Source: an uncultured bacterium (GTDB taxonomy: Bacteria; Muiribacteriota; Ozemobacteria; Ozemobacterales; Ozemobacteraceae). From it: DNA of 64,000 nt. Location: NCBI GenBank assembly GCA_937949615.1, contig CALEDQ010000021.1:28204-92203 (forward strand). Reading direction: 5' to 3'. Positions 17,358-26,032 of this stretch are shown here, piece after piece; positions within the stretch are counted from its first letter, which is position 1, and the number at the start of each line of letters is the position of its first letter. A program made the translations under genes and the position numbers. The notes beneath the pieces were generated by a model, which made no database searches, was not told where the DNA came from, and was given only the letters and a program-made list of their open reading frames with translations.

Positions 17358-18746
17358 ATGGCAATAGATATTCTGGTTGTCGATGACGAGGAAATGATTC
17401 GATGGACTCTCAAGGAGGCCCTCGAAAGTGAAGGATACAACGTAACGGCTTTTGAGAACGGCCGTGAGTTTCTCAATTACTTCAGGCAGCATGGCGGGGA
17501 TATCGTTCTGCTTGATGTGCGGTTGCCGGACAGTAACGGTCTCGACCTGCTGCTTGAGGCGACGAAGGTTGATCCTGATGCCATTGTGGTTATCATGACG
17601 GCGTTCGGCGATGTCGAAACTGCTGTCAGTGCTATGAAACGCGGTGCTTTCGATTATCTTTCGAAGCCCTACAGTCTTGAAGAAGTCAGTCTGCTGATTC
17701 GAAAGATCGTGCAGGCAAATCTTGTCAGAAGCCAGCTGCACCACTACCAGGAGCGCCTTGAGAATCAGTTCGCACGCATTCTTGGTGACAATCAGAAGAT
17801 GAAACAGCTGCGTGAACATATTGCGATGGCCGCCCGCACTGATCGAACCACGGTTCTGATCCGCGGTGAATCAGGCACGGGCAAAGAGCTGGTTGCCAGA
17901 CAGATTCACTTTCAGAGTACCAGGGCCGACAAACCGTTCATAGATGTTAACGCTGCTGCAGTCAGCAGTACACTGCTTGAGTCCGAACTTTTCGGACATG
18001 AGAAAGGGGCGTTTACCGACGCTCAGAAACAGAAGAAAGGCCTGTTCGAACTGGCAAATGGCGGTACCCTTTTCCTCGATGAAATTGGCGACCTCGATCC
18101 TTCGCTGCAGGTAAAGCTGCTGCGCGTGCTGCAGGAAAGAAAGTTCAGGCGGGTTGGTGGCACGAGCGACATTCATGTCGACGTTCGCATTATTTCTGCT
18201 ACCAATGCTGATCTTGAAAAGAATATCGAAGATGGCAGGCTGCGTCAGGATCTGTTTTATCGTCTCAACGTTTTTACTATCAATCTGCCGCCGTTGCGCG
18301 AAAGACGCGATGATATTCTGCTGCTGGCCAAGAATTTTCTTGAAGAATTCCGCAAAGAGTTTTCGAAGGATATCGGCGGTTTCAGAGAAGATACCATCAA
18401 GATTCTCGATAGCTACAGCTATCCGGGTAACGTGCGTGAACTGCGCAATATTATTGAACGTGCGACGCTTCTTGAGACTTCGAATCTTATCAGACCGGCT
18501 TCTTTGCCTGAAGAGCTTAAAAAGAATGTCGATACGGGCTATGTTTCGTTTGAAAGTGTTGAGACGAAGCCCTGGCAGAAGCCTGGTTTCAGCTTCAAGG
18601 AATATATCGATTCGGTTGAAAAGAAAATTGTTGTCGACGTGATGCACGAGGTAGAGGGCAAGAAGAGTCGTGCCGCCGAAATTCTTGGTTTAACAAGATT
18701 TGCTTTGCGGCACCAGCTGAAAAAACATGATCTTGAAACGGATTGA
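17358..18746 (+). CDS. NtrC-family sigma-54-dependent response regulator
   Basis: A 462-residue transcriptional activator. The receiver domain has the acidic cluster Asp9-Asp10, phosphoacceptor Asp53 in LLDVRLP and Lys103 in LSKPYS. The AAA+ domain has Walker A GESGTGKE (170-177), Walker B LFLDEIGD (238-245) and an arginine-finger region. The sigma-54 contact loop reads GAFTDA (217-222) in place of GAFTGA, a variant known in the family. A Fis-type helix-turn-helix (about 425-460, [20 protein letters not shown]) ends the protein. I chose the ATG; a TTG lies 2 codons upstream. No histidine kinase is adjacent. A sigma-54 promoter lies 160 bases downstream of its stop. Confidence 0.95.
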   Translation: MAIDILVVDDEEMIRWTLKEALESEGYNVTAFENGREFLNYFRQHGGDIVLLDVRLPDSNGLDLLLEATKVDPDAIVVIMTAFGDVETAVSAMKRGAFDYLSKPYSLEEVSLLIRKIVQANLVRSQLHHYQERLENQFARILGDNQKMKQLREHIAMAARTDRTTVLIRGESGTGKELVARQIHFQSTRADKPFIDVNAAAVSSTLLESELFGHEKGAFTDAQKQKKGLFELANGGTLFLDEIGDLDPSLQVKLLRVLQERKFRRVGGTSDIHVDVRIISATNADLEKNIEDGRLRQDLFYRLNVFTINLPPLRERRDDILLLAKNFLEEFRKEFSKDIGGFREDTIKILDSYSYPGNVRELRNIIERATLLETSNLIRPASLPEELKKNVDTGYVSFESVETKPWQKPGFSFKEYIDSVEKKIVVDVMHEVEGKKSRAAEILGLTRFALRHQLKKHDLETD

Positions 18747-18904
18747 TGAAAGGAACGGAGGTTTTTGTCGAACAGTGTAAATAATCCACTGGCATATTTA
18801 AAAAAGTGTGTTATATTTGCACTCATGTACCCTGTGTGAAAAAAAAACACATTGAAGTAATCAGATAGAGGTAGTCAGAGCAGGAAAAAAACTGGATCTA
18901 GATG

Positions 18905-18920
18905 TGGCATGATTTATGCG
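18905..18920 (+). promoter_or_regulatory. Predicted sigma-54 (-24/-12) promoter
   Basis: TGGCATGATTTATGCG places GG (18906-18907) and GC (18918-18919) exactly 10 bases apart, as RpoN promoters require; the consensus is TGGCAC-N5-TTGCW. Transcription would begin near 18931, about 30 bases before the EIIA-like gene. Upstream, 18767-18860 contains short inverted repeats such as the TGTGTG/CACA pair around 18832-18853, which could be activator sites. The adjacent NtrC-type gene is the obvious candidate activator. Confidence 0.7.
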
Positions 18921-18961
18921 TATGTAGTATTTGTAAGCTTATCAGGTGAGGAGAAACAGCG

Positions 18962-19411
18962 ATGATATCAGAATTACTTCAGGACAGTTTCATAGATCTG
19001 CAGCTCGATGTTAACGACAAAGTAACTGCAATTGACAAGCTCTCCGGCATGCTTTGTGGCTCTGGACGTGTGAGTGACCACACTCATTTCGTCAGCGCAG
19101 TTCTCGAGCGCGAAAAACTTGGAAGCACCGCTATCGGTGCAGGTATTGCCATTCCTCACGCCCGTGCGAACACCGTAAACGAAGTTTCGATAGCTTTTGC
19201 CAGATCTGGCCGCGGTATCGATTTCAATTCGGTTGATGGTGACCCCGTTCATCTTATCTTCCTGCTTGCCGCTCCGGTTGAATCCGGCAGTCTTTATCTC
19301 AAGCTGCTTGCCCGCATTTCCCGGCTGCTGCGTTATCAGGACCTGATTGAAGACCTCAAAAAGGCTACCACCAAAGAAGAAGTCATTAAAATTATCGCCG
19401 CCAAAGAATAA
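18962..19411 (+). CDS. PTS EIIA (fructose/Ntr-type) domain protein
   Basis: A 149-residue single-domain PTS_EIIA_2 protein. The phosphorylatable His is His66 in GIAIPHAR, preceded by LEREKLGSTAIG, the normal motif. It resembles PtsN (EIIA-Ntr), a regulatory phosphocarrier, rather than a sugar transporter, since no EIIB or EIIC is encoded nearby. PtsN is classically linked to the rpoN locus, in keeping with the sigma-54 element upstream and the sigma-54 activator gene before it. A GAGGAG site lies 7 bases before the ATG. Confidence 0.92.
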   Translation: MISELLQDSFIDLQLDVNDKVTAIDKLSGMLCGSGRVSDHTHFVSAVLEREKLGSTAIGAGIAIPHARANTVNEVSIAFARSGRGIDFNSVDGDPVHLIFLLAAPVESGSLYLKLLARISRLLRYQDLIEDLKKATTKEEVIKIIAAKE

Positions 19412-19446
19412 TCAGACTCTTTTCTATCAGTCAGACAGGTGCAGAC

Positions 19447-19878
19447 ATGACTAATGCTCGTCAGGATGAGCTCTCGCTCCATATGCGTATTCCGGCAGAC
19501 AGGTGTTACCTTGGTAACGCTCTGTTGACCCTTGACGGCATCTGCGATCATTTTTCGGTCAGTGATGATTCGCGCGGTCGCATTAGAAGTGCTCTTGAGA
19601 CTGCTTTGATTGGTTCGATCGAACTTTCTTACCAGAAGGCATCAGGTTTGTTTGACTTGAAATTCTCAGTGTTTAAAGATAAGCTTCAGATAACTGTAGA
19701 GGATTTCATGTTGAACGAAGAACCTGATGCCCTGGAAGAATACACTCACCCGAGTGTTGAACAGATGCGTCAGCGTCTTGATCCGGTGGCTGTTCTTACC
19801 GATGGTTTCAAGATCATCAAAGAAGCGGGTCGTAATTCATGTTATTCCATGCAGTTCAATCTTGTACTGGTGGAATGA
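19447..19878 (+). CDS. Degenerate RsbW-like (HATPase_c) anti-sigma-type protein
   Basis: A 143-residue protein that resembles the RsbW/SpoIIAB kinase fold. RIRSALETALIGSIELSYQKA corresponds to the N-box helix of the family and KLQITVEDFM to the following strand. In active kinases the N box reads EAxxNAxxH; here the Asn position is Gly and the glycine-rich ATP lid is not recognisable, so ATP binding is doubtful. It lies between the EIIA-like gene (35 bases) and ndk (4 bases), probably in one operon. A role as anti-sigma factor or partner-switch protein is an inference. Confidence 0.6.
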   Translation: MTNARQDELSLHMRIPADRCYLGNALLTLDGICDHFSVSDDSRGRIRSALETALIGSIELSYQKASGLFDLKFSVFKDKLQITVEDFMLNEEPDALEEYTHPSVEQMRQRLDPVAVLTDGFKIIKEAGRNSCYSMQFNLVLVE

Positions 19879-19882
19879 ATGA

Positions 19883-20353
19883 ATGAGTGATCAACTGCCC
19901 TTTGAAAATACCTTTCTCCTGCTGAAACCCGATGCCGTGCAGCGTGGCATGATCGGTCGACTTATCAGTCGTATCGAAGAAAAAGGCCTTAAGATAGTGG
20001 CCATGAAAATGCTGCAGATTACCCCTGAACAGGCTGCAAAGCAGTATGAGTGCCATCACGGCAAGCCTTTTTATCCGTCTCTTGTCGAATTTATCTGTTC
20101 GGGGCCAAGTGTTGCAATGATTATTGAAGGTCGCGGCGCTATTTCAATCTGCCGTCGGCTGATGGGCTCTACTTCCCCCGAAAACTCCCAGCCGGGTACC
20201 ATACGTGGTGATTATTCACTCGACGTGAAGCACAACCTTATTCATGGTTCAGATTCACTCGAAAGCTTTGCACATGAGGCGAAAGTCTATTTCAGCGAAG
20301 AAGAAATAATTAAATATCGTCTTGACCTCGAACGCTGGATTTATTATTCCTGA
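19883..20353 (+). CDS. ndk: Nucleoside diphosphate kinase
   Basis: It transfers the gamma phosphate between nucleoside di- and triphosphates through a phosphohistidine. The 156-residue protein has FLLLKPDAVQRGMIG (11-25), the Kpn-loop region and catalytic His121 in NLIHGSDS, followed by the normal C-terminal HEAKVYFSEEEI. It is about 15 residues longer than typical bacterial Ndk because of an N-terminal extension and the tail DLERWIYYS. It is probably co-transcribed with the two genes upstream. Confidence 0.97.
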   Translation: MSDQLPFENTFLLLKPDAVQRGMIGRLISRIEEKGLKIVAMKMLQITPEQAAKQYECHHGKPFYPSLVEFICSGPSVAMIIEGRGAISICRRLMGSTSPENSQPGTIRGDYSLDVKHNLIHGSDSLESFAHEAKVYFSEEEIIKYRLDLERWIYYS

Positions 20354-20401
20354 AGACCCTTATTATTGTTGATTGAATCATTCTTATTCCCGGAGTTATA
20401 A

Positions 20402-22048
20402 GTGTCTTCGCCCCCCGAAACCAGTCACAGGCTCTCCCGCCGCGTTTTAAGAATCGTTCTGCTGCTGGTCGGGCTTTCTGTGGGACTTCTGGTATTCCTC
20501 TCCAGGTCAGAGGGCTTTGCCCGCGAAGCATTTATTTTCGCAGTTGACCGGGCTGGCATCGATGGCCAGTTGAAACTGGAATATTCTGGTTTTTCGGGCA
20601 CCGTTGTTGACGGAATCAACCTCGAATCGTTGCGGGTCGTCAAAAGAAAACCGCCTTTCGAAGCTGAACTTGCCAGCATCAGTCTCAAGGTTAATTTCGA
20701 CCGGCTTTTTACTGCCGGTGTACTTTCTTTGTCAGGGCAGATTGGCCTGGTCAATATTGATGGCCTGGCTGCGCCTCCTGATATTTTCGAAAAAATTCCC
20801 GCCTGGAACGGTCTGGCGTGTTTTGCCGGTATTCCTGCCAATATTGAAGTGGCCAGTTTTTCTGTCGGCACCATTACCTTGAAGCCATGGGCTGGTTCGC
20901 CTGCTCTCGTCAAAGCGGTCGGTATTTCTGTAAAACCAGGCGAAAATGCCGGAGAGCACCGCGTCGATGCTCTTGCGGAGGCCAGCTGGAAAAACCGGCA
21001 GATAGCTTCTGCAGCAGTTTCAGGCGTGCTTAAGCAGAAGCAGCAGCGCCTTGATGGCAATATTGTTATTTGCTTTGCCGGTCAGAGATTGAGTTCTGAA
21101 TTGTGTGTAACGCAAAAGCGTCGCCGACTGGAACTTAGCGGTTATATCGCCTCTGCCGCAATTGATCTTGCGCCGCTGTCATTGTGGCTCAACCCGGTCT
21201 GGCAGGAAAAGTTTCCGTTTGGTTTCGACGGGCGCCTCGATGGTTCTGGTTCGTGGTTATTCAATGAAGAGATGGGTTTTCTTGGCAATCTGAGCGGAAA
21301 ATATGAGAAGCTGAGGATGGTTGCTCTGGGTCTTTATTTTACAGTTTTCGAGCTTAACGGCAGCTGGAAATTCTTTGACGGTAATCTCGGCCTGCATGAT
21401 TCCGGAAGCTTCTTTGCCGGCTTTCCTGCGGTATTGAGCGGGCAGGTCGAGGGGATTGCAAAAAGCACGCGCAAATGGGATCTGAATTTTGTCTGTTCTT
21501 CGATAGATTTTTCAGAACTGGCCGATCGGCTTCCCTGGGGCCTTAAATACAGTCTGAAACTGCCGGAACTGGTTGGTACGGCAGCGATGTCACTGTCTCT
21601 GAGCGGTAGCCTGGTTCCTTCTGTGGCTGGCAAAGCAACGCTTGCCAGCCTTGAAATCGGCAAAGGATATGAGGAACGTCTGCTTTCTGGGCGGGTTGAT
21701 TATCAACAGTCTGGTCTGGGAAGTGCAAGCATCGAAATGGATTTCGCTGCGACCTCAGAAAATTGTGTATTACCGGTTTTTAAAAGATTCAAAGGAAAAG
21801 GTGGCAGTCTTTACACGGGTTTTTCTTCCCATGGGTTGCCGCAGATCTTTACCTGGAAACTCAAGGGGCCGCCTAATCATGACCAGAAGTTTTCCGGCAG
21901 CCTTTCTGCGGGTGATAAGCATCTCGCTTCTTTCGATGGCATATGGCATGCGGGTCTTGGGCATCTGCTCACCTCAGAATCAGAACCTGAAACAGCCGGC
22001 TACCGGTCAGACAGTATTCCCTATCTCGATCTCTTTCTTGCCAGATAA
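20402..22048 (+). CDS. AsmA/TamB-like membrane-anchored protein
   Basis: A 548-residue protein with one N-terminal transmembrane helix (about 14-34, VLRIVLLLVGLSVGLLVFL) and a long extracytoplasmic part made of alternating beta strands. Segments such as GFSGTVVDGINLESLRV and ISLKVNFDRLFTAGVLSLSGQIGLVNIDGL are typical of the AsmA/YdbH/TamB (bridge-like) superfamily, whose members form hydrophobic grooves that carry lipids between membranes or help outer-membrane protein assembly. This supports a diderm envelope. The start is GTG with CGGAG upstream. A bidirectional terminator follows. Confidence 0.72.
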   Translation: MSSPPETSHRLSRRVLRIVLLLVGLSVGLLVFLSRSEGFAREAFIFAVDRAGIDGQLKLEYSGFSGTVVDGINLESLRVVKRKPPFEAELASISLKVNFDRLFTAGVLSLSGQIGLVNIDGLAAPPDIFEKIPAWNGLACFAGIPANIEVASFSVGTITLKPWAGSPALVKAVGISVKPGENAGEHRVDALAEASWKNRQIASAAVSGVLKQKQQRLDGNIVICFAGQRLSSELCVTQKRRRLELSGYIASAAIDLAPLSLWLNPVWQEKFPFGFDGRLDGSGSWLFNEEMGFLGNLSGKYEKLRMVALGLYFTVFELNGSWKFFDGNLGLHDSGSFFAGFPAVLSGQVEGIAKSTRKWDLNFVCSSIDFSELADRLPWGLKYSLKLPELVGTAAMSLSLSGSLVPSVAGKATLASLEIGKGYEERLLSGRVDYQQSGLGSASIEMDFAATSENCVLPVFKRFKGKGGSLYTGFSSHGLPQIFTWKLKGPPNHDQKFSGSLSAGDKHLASFDGIWHAGLGHLLTSESEPETAGYRSDSIPYLDLFLAR

Positions 22049-22067
22049 ATTCGCAAATTTGAACCGC

Positions 22068-22109
22068 AATAAAAAAGCGACTGCCCGGACAGGCAGTCGC
22101 TTTTTTATT
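22068..22109. terminator. Bidirectional terminator (18-bp stem)
   Basis: A perfect 18-bp inverted repeat (arms 22068-22085 and 22092-22109, core GCGACTGCC) has a 6-base loop. A and T tracts flank the GC core on both strands. It lies between the convergent AsmA-like and SLH/Ig genes, with one arm starting 19 bases after each stop, and should end both transcripts. Confidence 0.93.
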
Positions 22110-22126
22110 GTGGTTTTTGTAGCTGG

Positions 22127-24511
22127 TCAGCTGTTGAGCTTTCTGACTCTGGCTTCAACCTGCTGCAGATTCACTCCCTGCTGCTGCAGAAAGCTTTCGA
22201 ACCAGGCGGTGTTGACACCGTAGGATTTCAGTTCGCTTCTGAATTCAACAACCAGCTGCTGCAGCTGAATCATGTCGTTAACTTTGAGGCGTGGCTTGCT
22301 CGACATATACTGCATCGATTTAAGGTTGCTGAGGGCATTATTGATGGCGCTGGCAAATTCATATCTCGTGACGCTGTCGGTATAGGTAAAGGGGAAGGCA
22401 TTGAGAATACCACGGCTGGAGATGTGGCGCATCGATTTAAAAGCCCAGTGCTTTGAGGGAACGAAGCTGAATGAGCCATTTGCCTGGGCCGGGCGCTGAC
22501 TACCTGCGGCCATCGACGGTGCGGGTTTAACCTTGCTGTCAACCAGCGGTATGTAGAAAGCAGAATCGGCTTCGGCGGTTTTCTGGCTCGGCAGATACTG
22601 TTTTTCGCTGCTTGCCGAGGTGGCAAACTGCCATGAAACTCTTTGAGTGAGTTGTTCGCCCAGCCGGCTCTTTATTTTGTCGTTGACGATTACCTTATAC
22701 TCGGTTCTTGCATCTAACGGACTGGTGGGTTCAAATATGGCCCGGTTCTGCTGTCGGTCATAGACTACCTTGCCGTCGACGCGCACCTGGTTGCCGAACA
22801 CAGAAATGTTGATGTTGTTAACGGTTCTCGGGTCGGCTGGCTCAGAGAAGTGTACGGCGATTTTGGCTTTACGGTTGACGTTATTGGCATCAGCACCGGG
22901 AAAAATCGAAGTGACTTTGAAGGCATTGAGGTTTGCAGTGTTAGATTGCTTCTGTGCCGGTCTGGTTCTTACAGTACGGTCAGCAGGTGCCTGACCGATG
23001 CTGGCTGCCGATGCCATGGCGGTGTTGCGCGGCGAACTGATAGCCGGAGTTCTTGCGGATTTTGCTGCAGCCGGTCTCATCTGGGCCATTTCTGCCATCG
23101 GGTCCTGATATTCGGCGTCAAAACCTTCAAGCTCTGCAGCTTCGCGCTGCGGGTTCTGGGCTGGTTGAGCGGCATATTGCGGCATGGCTGGCGCTGCTGC
23201 CGGGGAAGTGGTCGAAAACATTGCGTTGATACCGCTGCGTATCGGTCGCCCGAAAGCGTCGGTAATGCCCTGGGTAACGACGACGCGGTAATTTTTGTTG
23301 CTGTCGAGAAGGCCCACGGGGGTCAGAGTTGCCTGCTTGTTACCTTTGAAGTAGTGAATTCTTGACGGCACCGGACCGAAATCGTCTTCAAGTCTGAAGG
23401 TGAATTCGTTGAGGGTATCTGGCATTACTTCTTCACTGAAAGCTATGGTAATCGGCTGGGTCAGGTTGGTTACCCGGCTGCCGTTCTGTGGCGACAGACC
23501 GACAATCTGTGTCGGTGCAGCAGCGGGCTGTGACATGGCGGCTGCTCTTGTGCTCGGCATTGCGGGCGCCTGAGCGACGCGTGCCGATCTTTCGGCTGCT
23601 GCTGGCTGTGCAGCAAATGGATTGGCGATTGCGGCGGCCTGGTTTCTAACCGGGGTTTTTGCTGCTGGTGCCGGCATTTCTTCGATTTCGTGCAGGTTGA
23701 CCATGGGTTCCTGGTTTTTGGCAGAGCCTTCAAGTGCGAACGGAATCATGGTTTTCTTGCGCAGGCAACTGCCACTTGTCGATGTCAGAGTCTGTTCGAC
23801 AGCGATTGCATAGGTAGAACCTGGCTTTAGAGCGTTGCGTGGGCTGACAGTCAGAGTTTTCATGTCGCGCGACAGTCGATAATCGACACCGACCGGCTGA
23901 TTGTCTTCAAACAGCTGAACTGGCGCTTTTTTTAACGTGGTAATGTCGATTGCTTCAGAAAACGATATTTCAAGCGGCATATCTGGCCTGATATAGCCAG
24001 AGCCCATATTGGCATTGGTCAGGGTCAGAGCATTGGCAGTAGATTGTTCTTCCTGCTGAGGAGCTGCTGAAGAAAAAGCGGGAGCCTGGTTGTTGCCTGC
24101 GCCGGCAGTCTGAAAGCTCCAGACTTTTTCTGAGGTGCGGCCGAGTCCGTCATAGTAACTGAGCTGGGCAGTGTAGGTCTGACCTGCGTTCAGAGGCTGT
24201 TTGGACTTGAACATGACCTGTCTGGCGGATGGATTGTAGAACAATTCGCCATCGACCGGATCTGTGCCGCTAAAAAGGCTGAAATTTATGGTCTGATAGA
24301 AAGACTGATTGACTGCACCGCCAAATTCAACGGTCAGCGGAGTTTCTGGTGATACCCCGGTAGCCATATTGGTGGGAAAGTGCTTTGCAACATTGATGGC
24401 AGCAGTTTCAGCTGCGTAACTGGTTCTGTCCAGTGCGGCAGCGACGGGCGAACTGTTGCTGATGGCGGCTGCAACGGCGCAGAGAATCGCCGCCTTTTTC
24501 CAACGGTTCAT
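22127..24511 (-). CDS. Secreted surface protein with SbsA-type Ig domains and one SLH domain
   Basis: A 794-residue protein with a signal peptide (about 1-26, ending PVAAA). Four copies of an Ig-like domain of the Big_5/SbsA type follow, each opening with phrases such as FPTNMATGVSPETPLTVEFG, GLSPQNGSRV and IFPGADANNVNRKAKIAVHFS and ending near a WSFQT- or FSTTS-type strand. Ala/Pro/Gln-rich linkers separate them. Near the C-terminus, HWAFKSMRHISSRGILNAF with SVTRYEFASAINNAL matches an S-layer homology domain, followed by a short helical tail. It is probably an envelope or S-layer-associated protein. A GAGGAGGT ribosome binding site precedes the ATG. Confidence 0.85.
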   Translation of the reverse strand: MNRWKKAAILCAVAAAISNSSPVAAALDRTSYAAETAAINVAKHFPTNMATGVSPETPLTVEFGGAVNQSFYQTINFSLFSGTDPVDGELFYNPSARQVMFKSKQPLNAGQTYTAQLSYYDGLGRTSEKVWSFQTAGAGNNQAPAFSSAAPQQEEQSTANALTLTNANMGSGYIRPDMPLEISFSEAIDITTLKKAPVQLFEDNQPVGVDYRLSRDMKTLTVSPRNALKPGSTYAIAVEQTLTSTSGSCLRKKTMIPFALEGSAKNQEPMVNLHEIEEMPAPAAKTPVRNQAAAIANPFAAQPAAAERSARVAQAPAMPSTRAAAMSQPAAAPTQIVGLSPQNGSRVTNLTQPITIAFSEEVMPDTLNEFTFRLEDDFGPVPSRIHYFKGNKQATLTPVGLLDSNKNYRVVVTQGITDAFGRPIRSGINAMFSTTSPAAAPAMPQYAAQPAQNPQREAAELEGFDAEYQDPMAEMAQMRPAAAKSARTPAISSPRNTAMASAASIGQAPADRTVRTRPAQKQSNTANLNAFKVTSIFPGADANNVNRKAKIAVHFSEPADPRTVNNINISVFGNQVRVDGKVVYDRQQNRAIFEPTSPLDARTEYKVIVNDKIKSRLGEQLTQRVSWQFATSASSEKQYLPSQKTAEADSAFYIPLVDSKVKPAPSMAAGSQRPAQANGSFSFVPSKHWAFKSMRHISSRGILNAFPFTYTDSVTRYEFASAINNALSNLKSMQYMSSKPRLKVNDMIQLQQLVVEFRSELKSYGVNTAWFESFLQQQGVNLQQVEARVRKLNS

Positions 24512-24584
24512 AGTTTACCTCCTCAAGCTTATGCTCTTCAGGTAATTAATCGGCTTGGTCGTAACATAAAATTAGTTTTTATTT

Positions 24585-24600
24585 TGGCATGTTTTTTGCG
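24585..24600 (+). promoter_or_regulatory. Predicted sigma-54 promoter of the V-ATPase operon
   Basis: TGGCATGTTTTTTGCG has GG (24586-24587) and GC (24598-24599) 10 bases apart and a T-rich spacer ending in TTGC, a close match to the RpoN consensus. The start of transcription would be near 24611, leaving a leader of about 100 bases before atpE. A weak sigma-70-like pair (TTGAAA 24629-24634, TTATCA 24651-24656, spacing 16) is an alternative. Confidence 0.65.
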
Positions 24601-24708
24601 CAGAATCGGCATGCTGATGTCGTGCTGGTTGAAAAAAACCTGTGGAAATGTTATCAACTAGGGAAATAATTAATCAGCCCTATTTTTGACTGATTGAAGG
24701 AGACCAAA

Positions 24709-25299
24709 ATGGGAACGGATGTTGCAACTTTTGCCAGACAGCTCAGAGAAGATGGCATTGAAGCCGCGAAGATCGAGGCAGCCAAAATTCTCGCCGACGC
24801 CCGCAAAGAAGCCGAAAAGATAGTGAATGCCGCGCGCACTGAAGCTACCAAAGTCGAAAAAGAGACTCAGGTACGCATTCAGCAGAATCGTCACCGCTCA
24901 GAAGACGAATTGAGACTGGTGGCCCGTGACCTGATCAACACTTTTCGCAAAAAGATCGAAGAAATCGGTACCCGCCTGCTCAAGGGCAAGGTTGCCGAGG
25001 GTCTCAACGACAAAGAAATCATCAGAACTGCCATTACCGAGTTGCTCAAAACTCAGCAGTCCGGCCAGAAATGGGAAATTACCCTGAGTGCGAAAATTGC
25101 AAAACCTCTCGCCGAAGCTGTGGCCGCTGTTTTTCGTGAAAATGGCGCTGCCGTGCAGTTGACCGGTGAAATGGCCAAAGCCGGTTTTGAAATGCGTGTC
25201 GCCGGTGGTAATGAAGTATTCGAAGTAACCGAAGAATCAGTTACCGAAACCTTCAGAAAGCTTCTTTCACCTGAGCTTAAAAAGCTGCTCGAAGCCTGA
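24709..25299 (+). CDS. atpE: V-type ATPase subunit E
   Basis: A peripheral-stalk subunit of 196 residues. Residues 10-80 are a long charged coiled coil (AAKIEAAKILADARKEAEKIV), and the C-terminal half is the globular domain that binds the A/B catalytic head. The ATG at 24709 is chosen because GAAGGAGA lies 6 bases upstream; an in-frame TTG at 24694 overlaps that site. It is the first gene of the E-DUF2764-A-B-D-I-K operon. Confidence 0.9.
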   Translation: MGTDVATFARQLREDGIEAAKIEAAKILADARKEAEKIVNAARTEATKVEKETQVRIQQNRHRSEDELRLVARDLINTFRKKIEEIGTRLLKGKVAEGLNDKEIIRTAITELLKTQQSGQKWEITLSAKIAKPLAEAVAAVFRENGAAVQLTGEMAKAGFEMRVAGGNEVFEVTEESVTETFRKLLSPELKKLLEA

Positions 25300-25315
25300 G
25301 TAAAGGCGGAAACCC

Positions 25316-26032
25316 GTGTCAGAAAACCTGTTTTATCTGCTTACTGTGCTTCCTGCCTTGCCGGCAAATGCCGGTGATCCGGTTCAAGCTGACGATGCTC
25401 TCGCCAGAATACGCGAAGAATCTGACAGCCGGCTTCTCTATCTTGCAGACCTGCTTGAAGTCGAATCTGAAATCGAGCGCTGCGGCCTGCAATTTTTTGT
25501 CATGGGCGGTCGCGATTTTCAGCCCCGTCTCTCTGAACGCCTGCCCGAAAGCTTTGTCGAAACATTCATGAGCTTTCAGAACAGCCGTGAAGCTGACTGG
25601 CTTACCAGTGTTTATGCCTCCTGGTTTGATCTGATGATCGATACCGGCCGAAGAACGGGCTCAAAACTTCTGTGTCACTGGGCCTGCTGGGAATACTCGC
25701 TGCGCACCATTCTGCGCCTCGAAAGAATGAAAGCTGCCGGTCGCTCAGGCGCCGACCTTGACAATGCTCTGCCAGTTTTCATGAAAGATTTTTCTGAATA
25801 TCCCGATCACGCGTTGCTGGTCGAATCCTGGAAATCTTTTTCAGAGCCCCTGAAGGCCGAAAAATTCCTTGACCAGGCCCGCATTGAATACCTGCGCAAA
25901 GCCGCGACTCAGTTCAGTTTTACGCTCGACGAACTGATCGCCTACATGCTCGAACTGCGCATTCATAATCGTTACGCACGTCTCAACCCCGACAGGGGTC
26001 GCAAAATACTCGAGGAGGTAACTACGCTGTGA
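25316..26032 (+). CDS. DUF2764 protein, V-ATPase operon component
   Basis: A 238-residue, mostly helical protein starting MSENLFYLLTVLPAL, with an acidic helix RLLYLADLLEVESEIE and a C-terminal helix DELIAYMLELRIHNRY. It matches the DUF2764 family, which is found almost only in V-ATPase operons of Chlamydiae, Spirochaetes and Bacteroidetes-like lineages between subunits E and A. It stands where subunit C (the rotor/ring connector) is encoded in other operons, and may replace it. The GTG start and the 4-base overlap with atpA (GTGA) suggest coupled translation. Confidence 0.85.
   Translation: MSENLFYLLTVLPALPANAGDPVQADDALARIREESDSRLLYLADLLEVESEIERCGLQFFVMGGRDFQPRLSERLPESFVETFMSFQNSREADWLTSVYASWFDLMIDTGRRTGSKLLCHWACWEYSLRTILRLERMKAAGRSGADLDNALPVFMKDFSEYPDHALLVESWKSFSEPLKAEKFLDQARIEYLRKAATQFSFTLDELIAYMLELRIHNRYARLNPDRGRKILEEVTTL

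Noticed and set aside
20425..21060. 211-codon minus-strand frame opposite the AsmA-like gene
   Set aside because: It is Ser/Pro/Arg-rich with no domain, and lies opposite a gene with a coherent signal anchor and beta-strand pattern.
22850..23365. 171-codon plus-strand frame inside the SLH/Ig gene
   Set aside because: Cys/Ser/Arg-rich shadow frame with no ribosome binding site; the minus-strand frame encodes a clear signal peptide, Ig domains and SLH domain.
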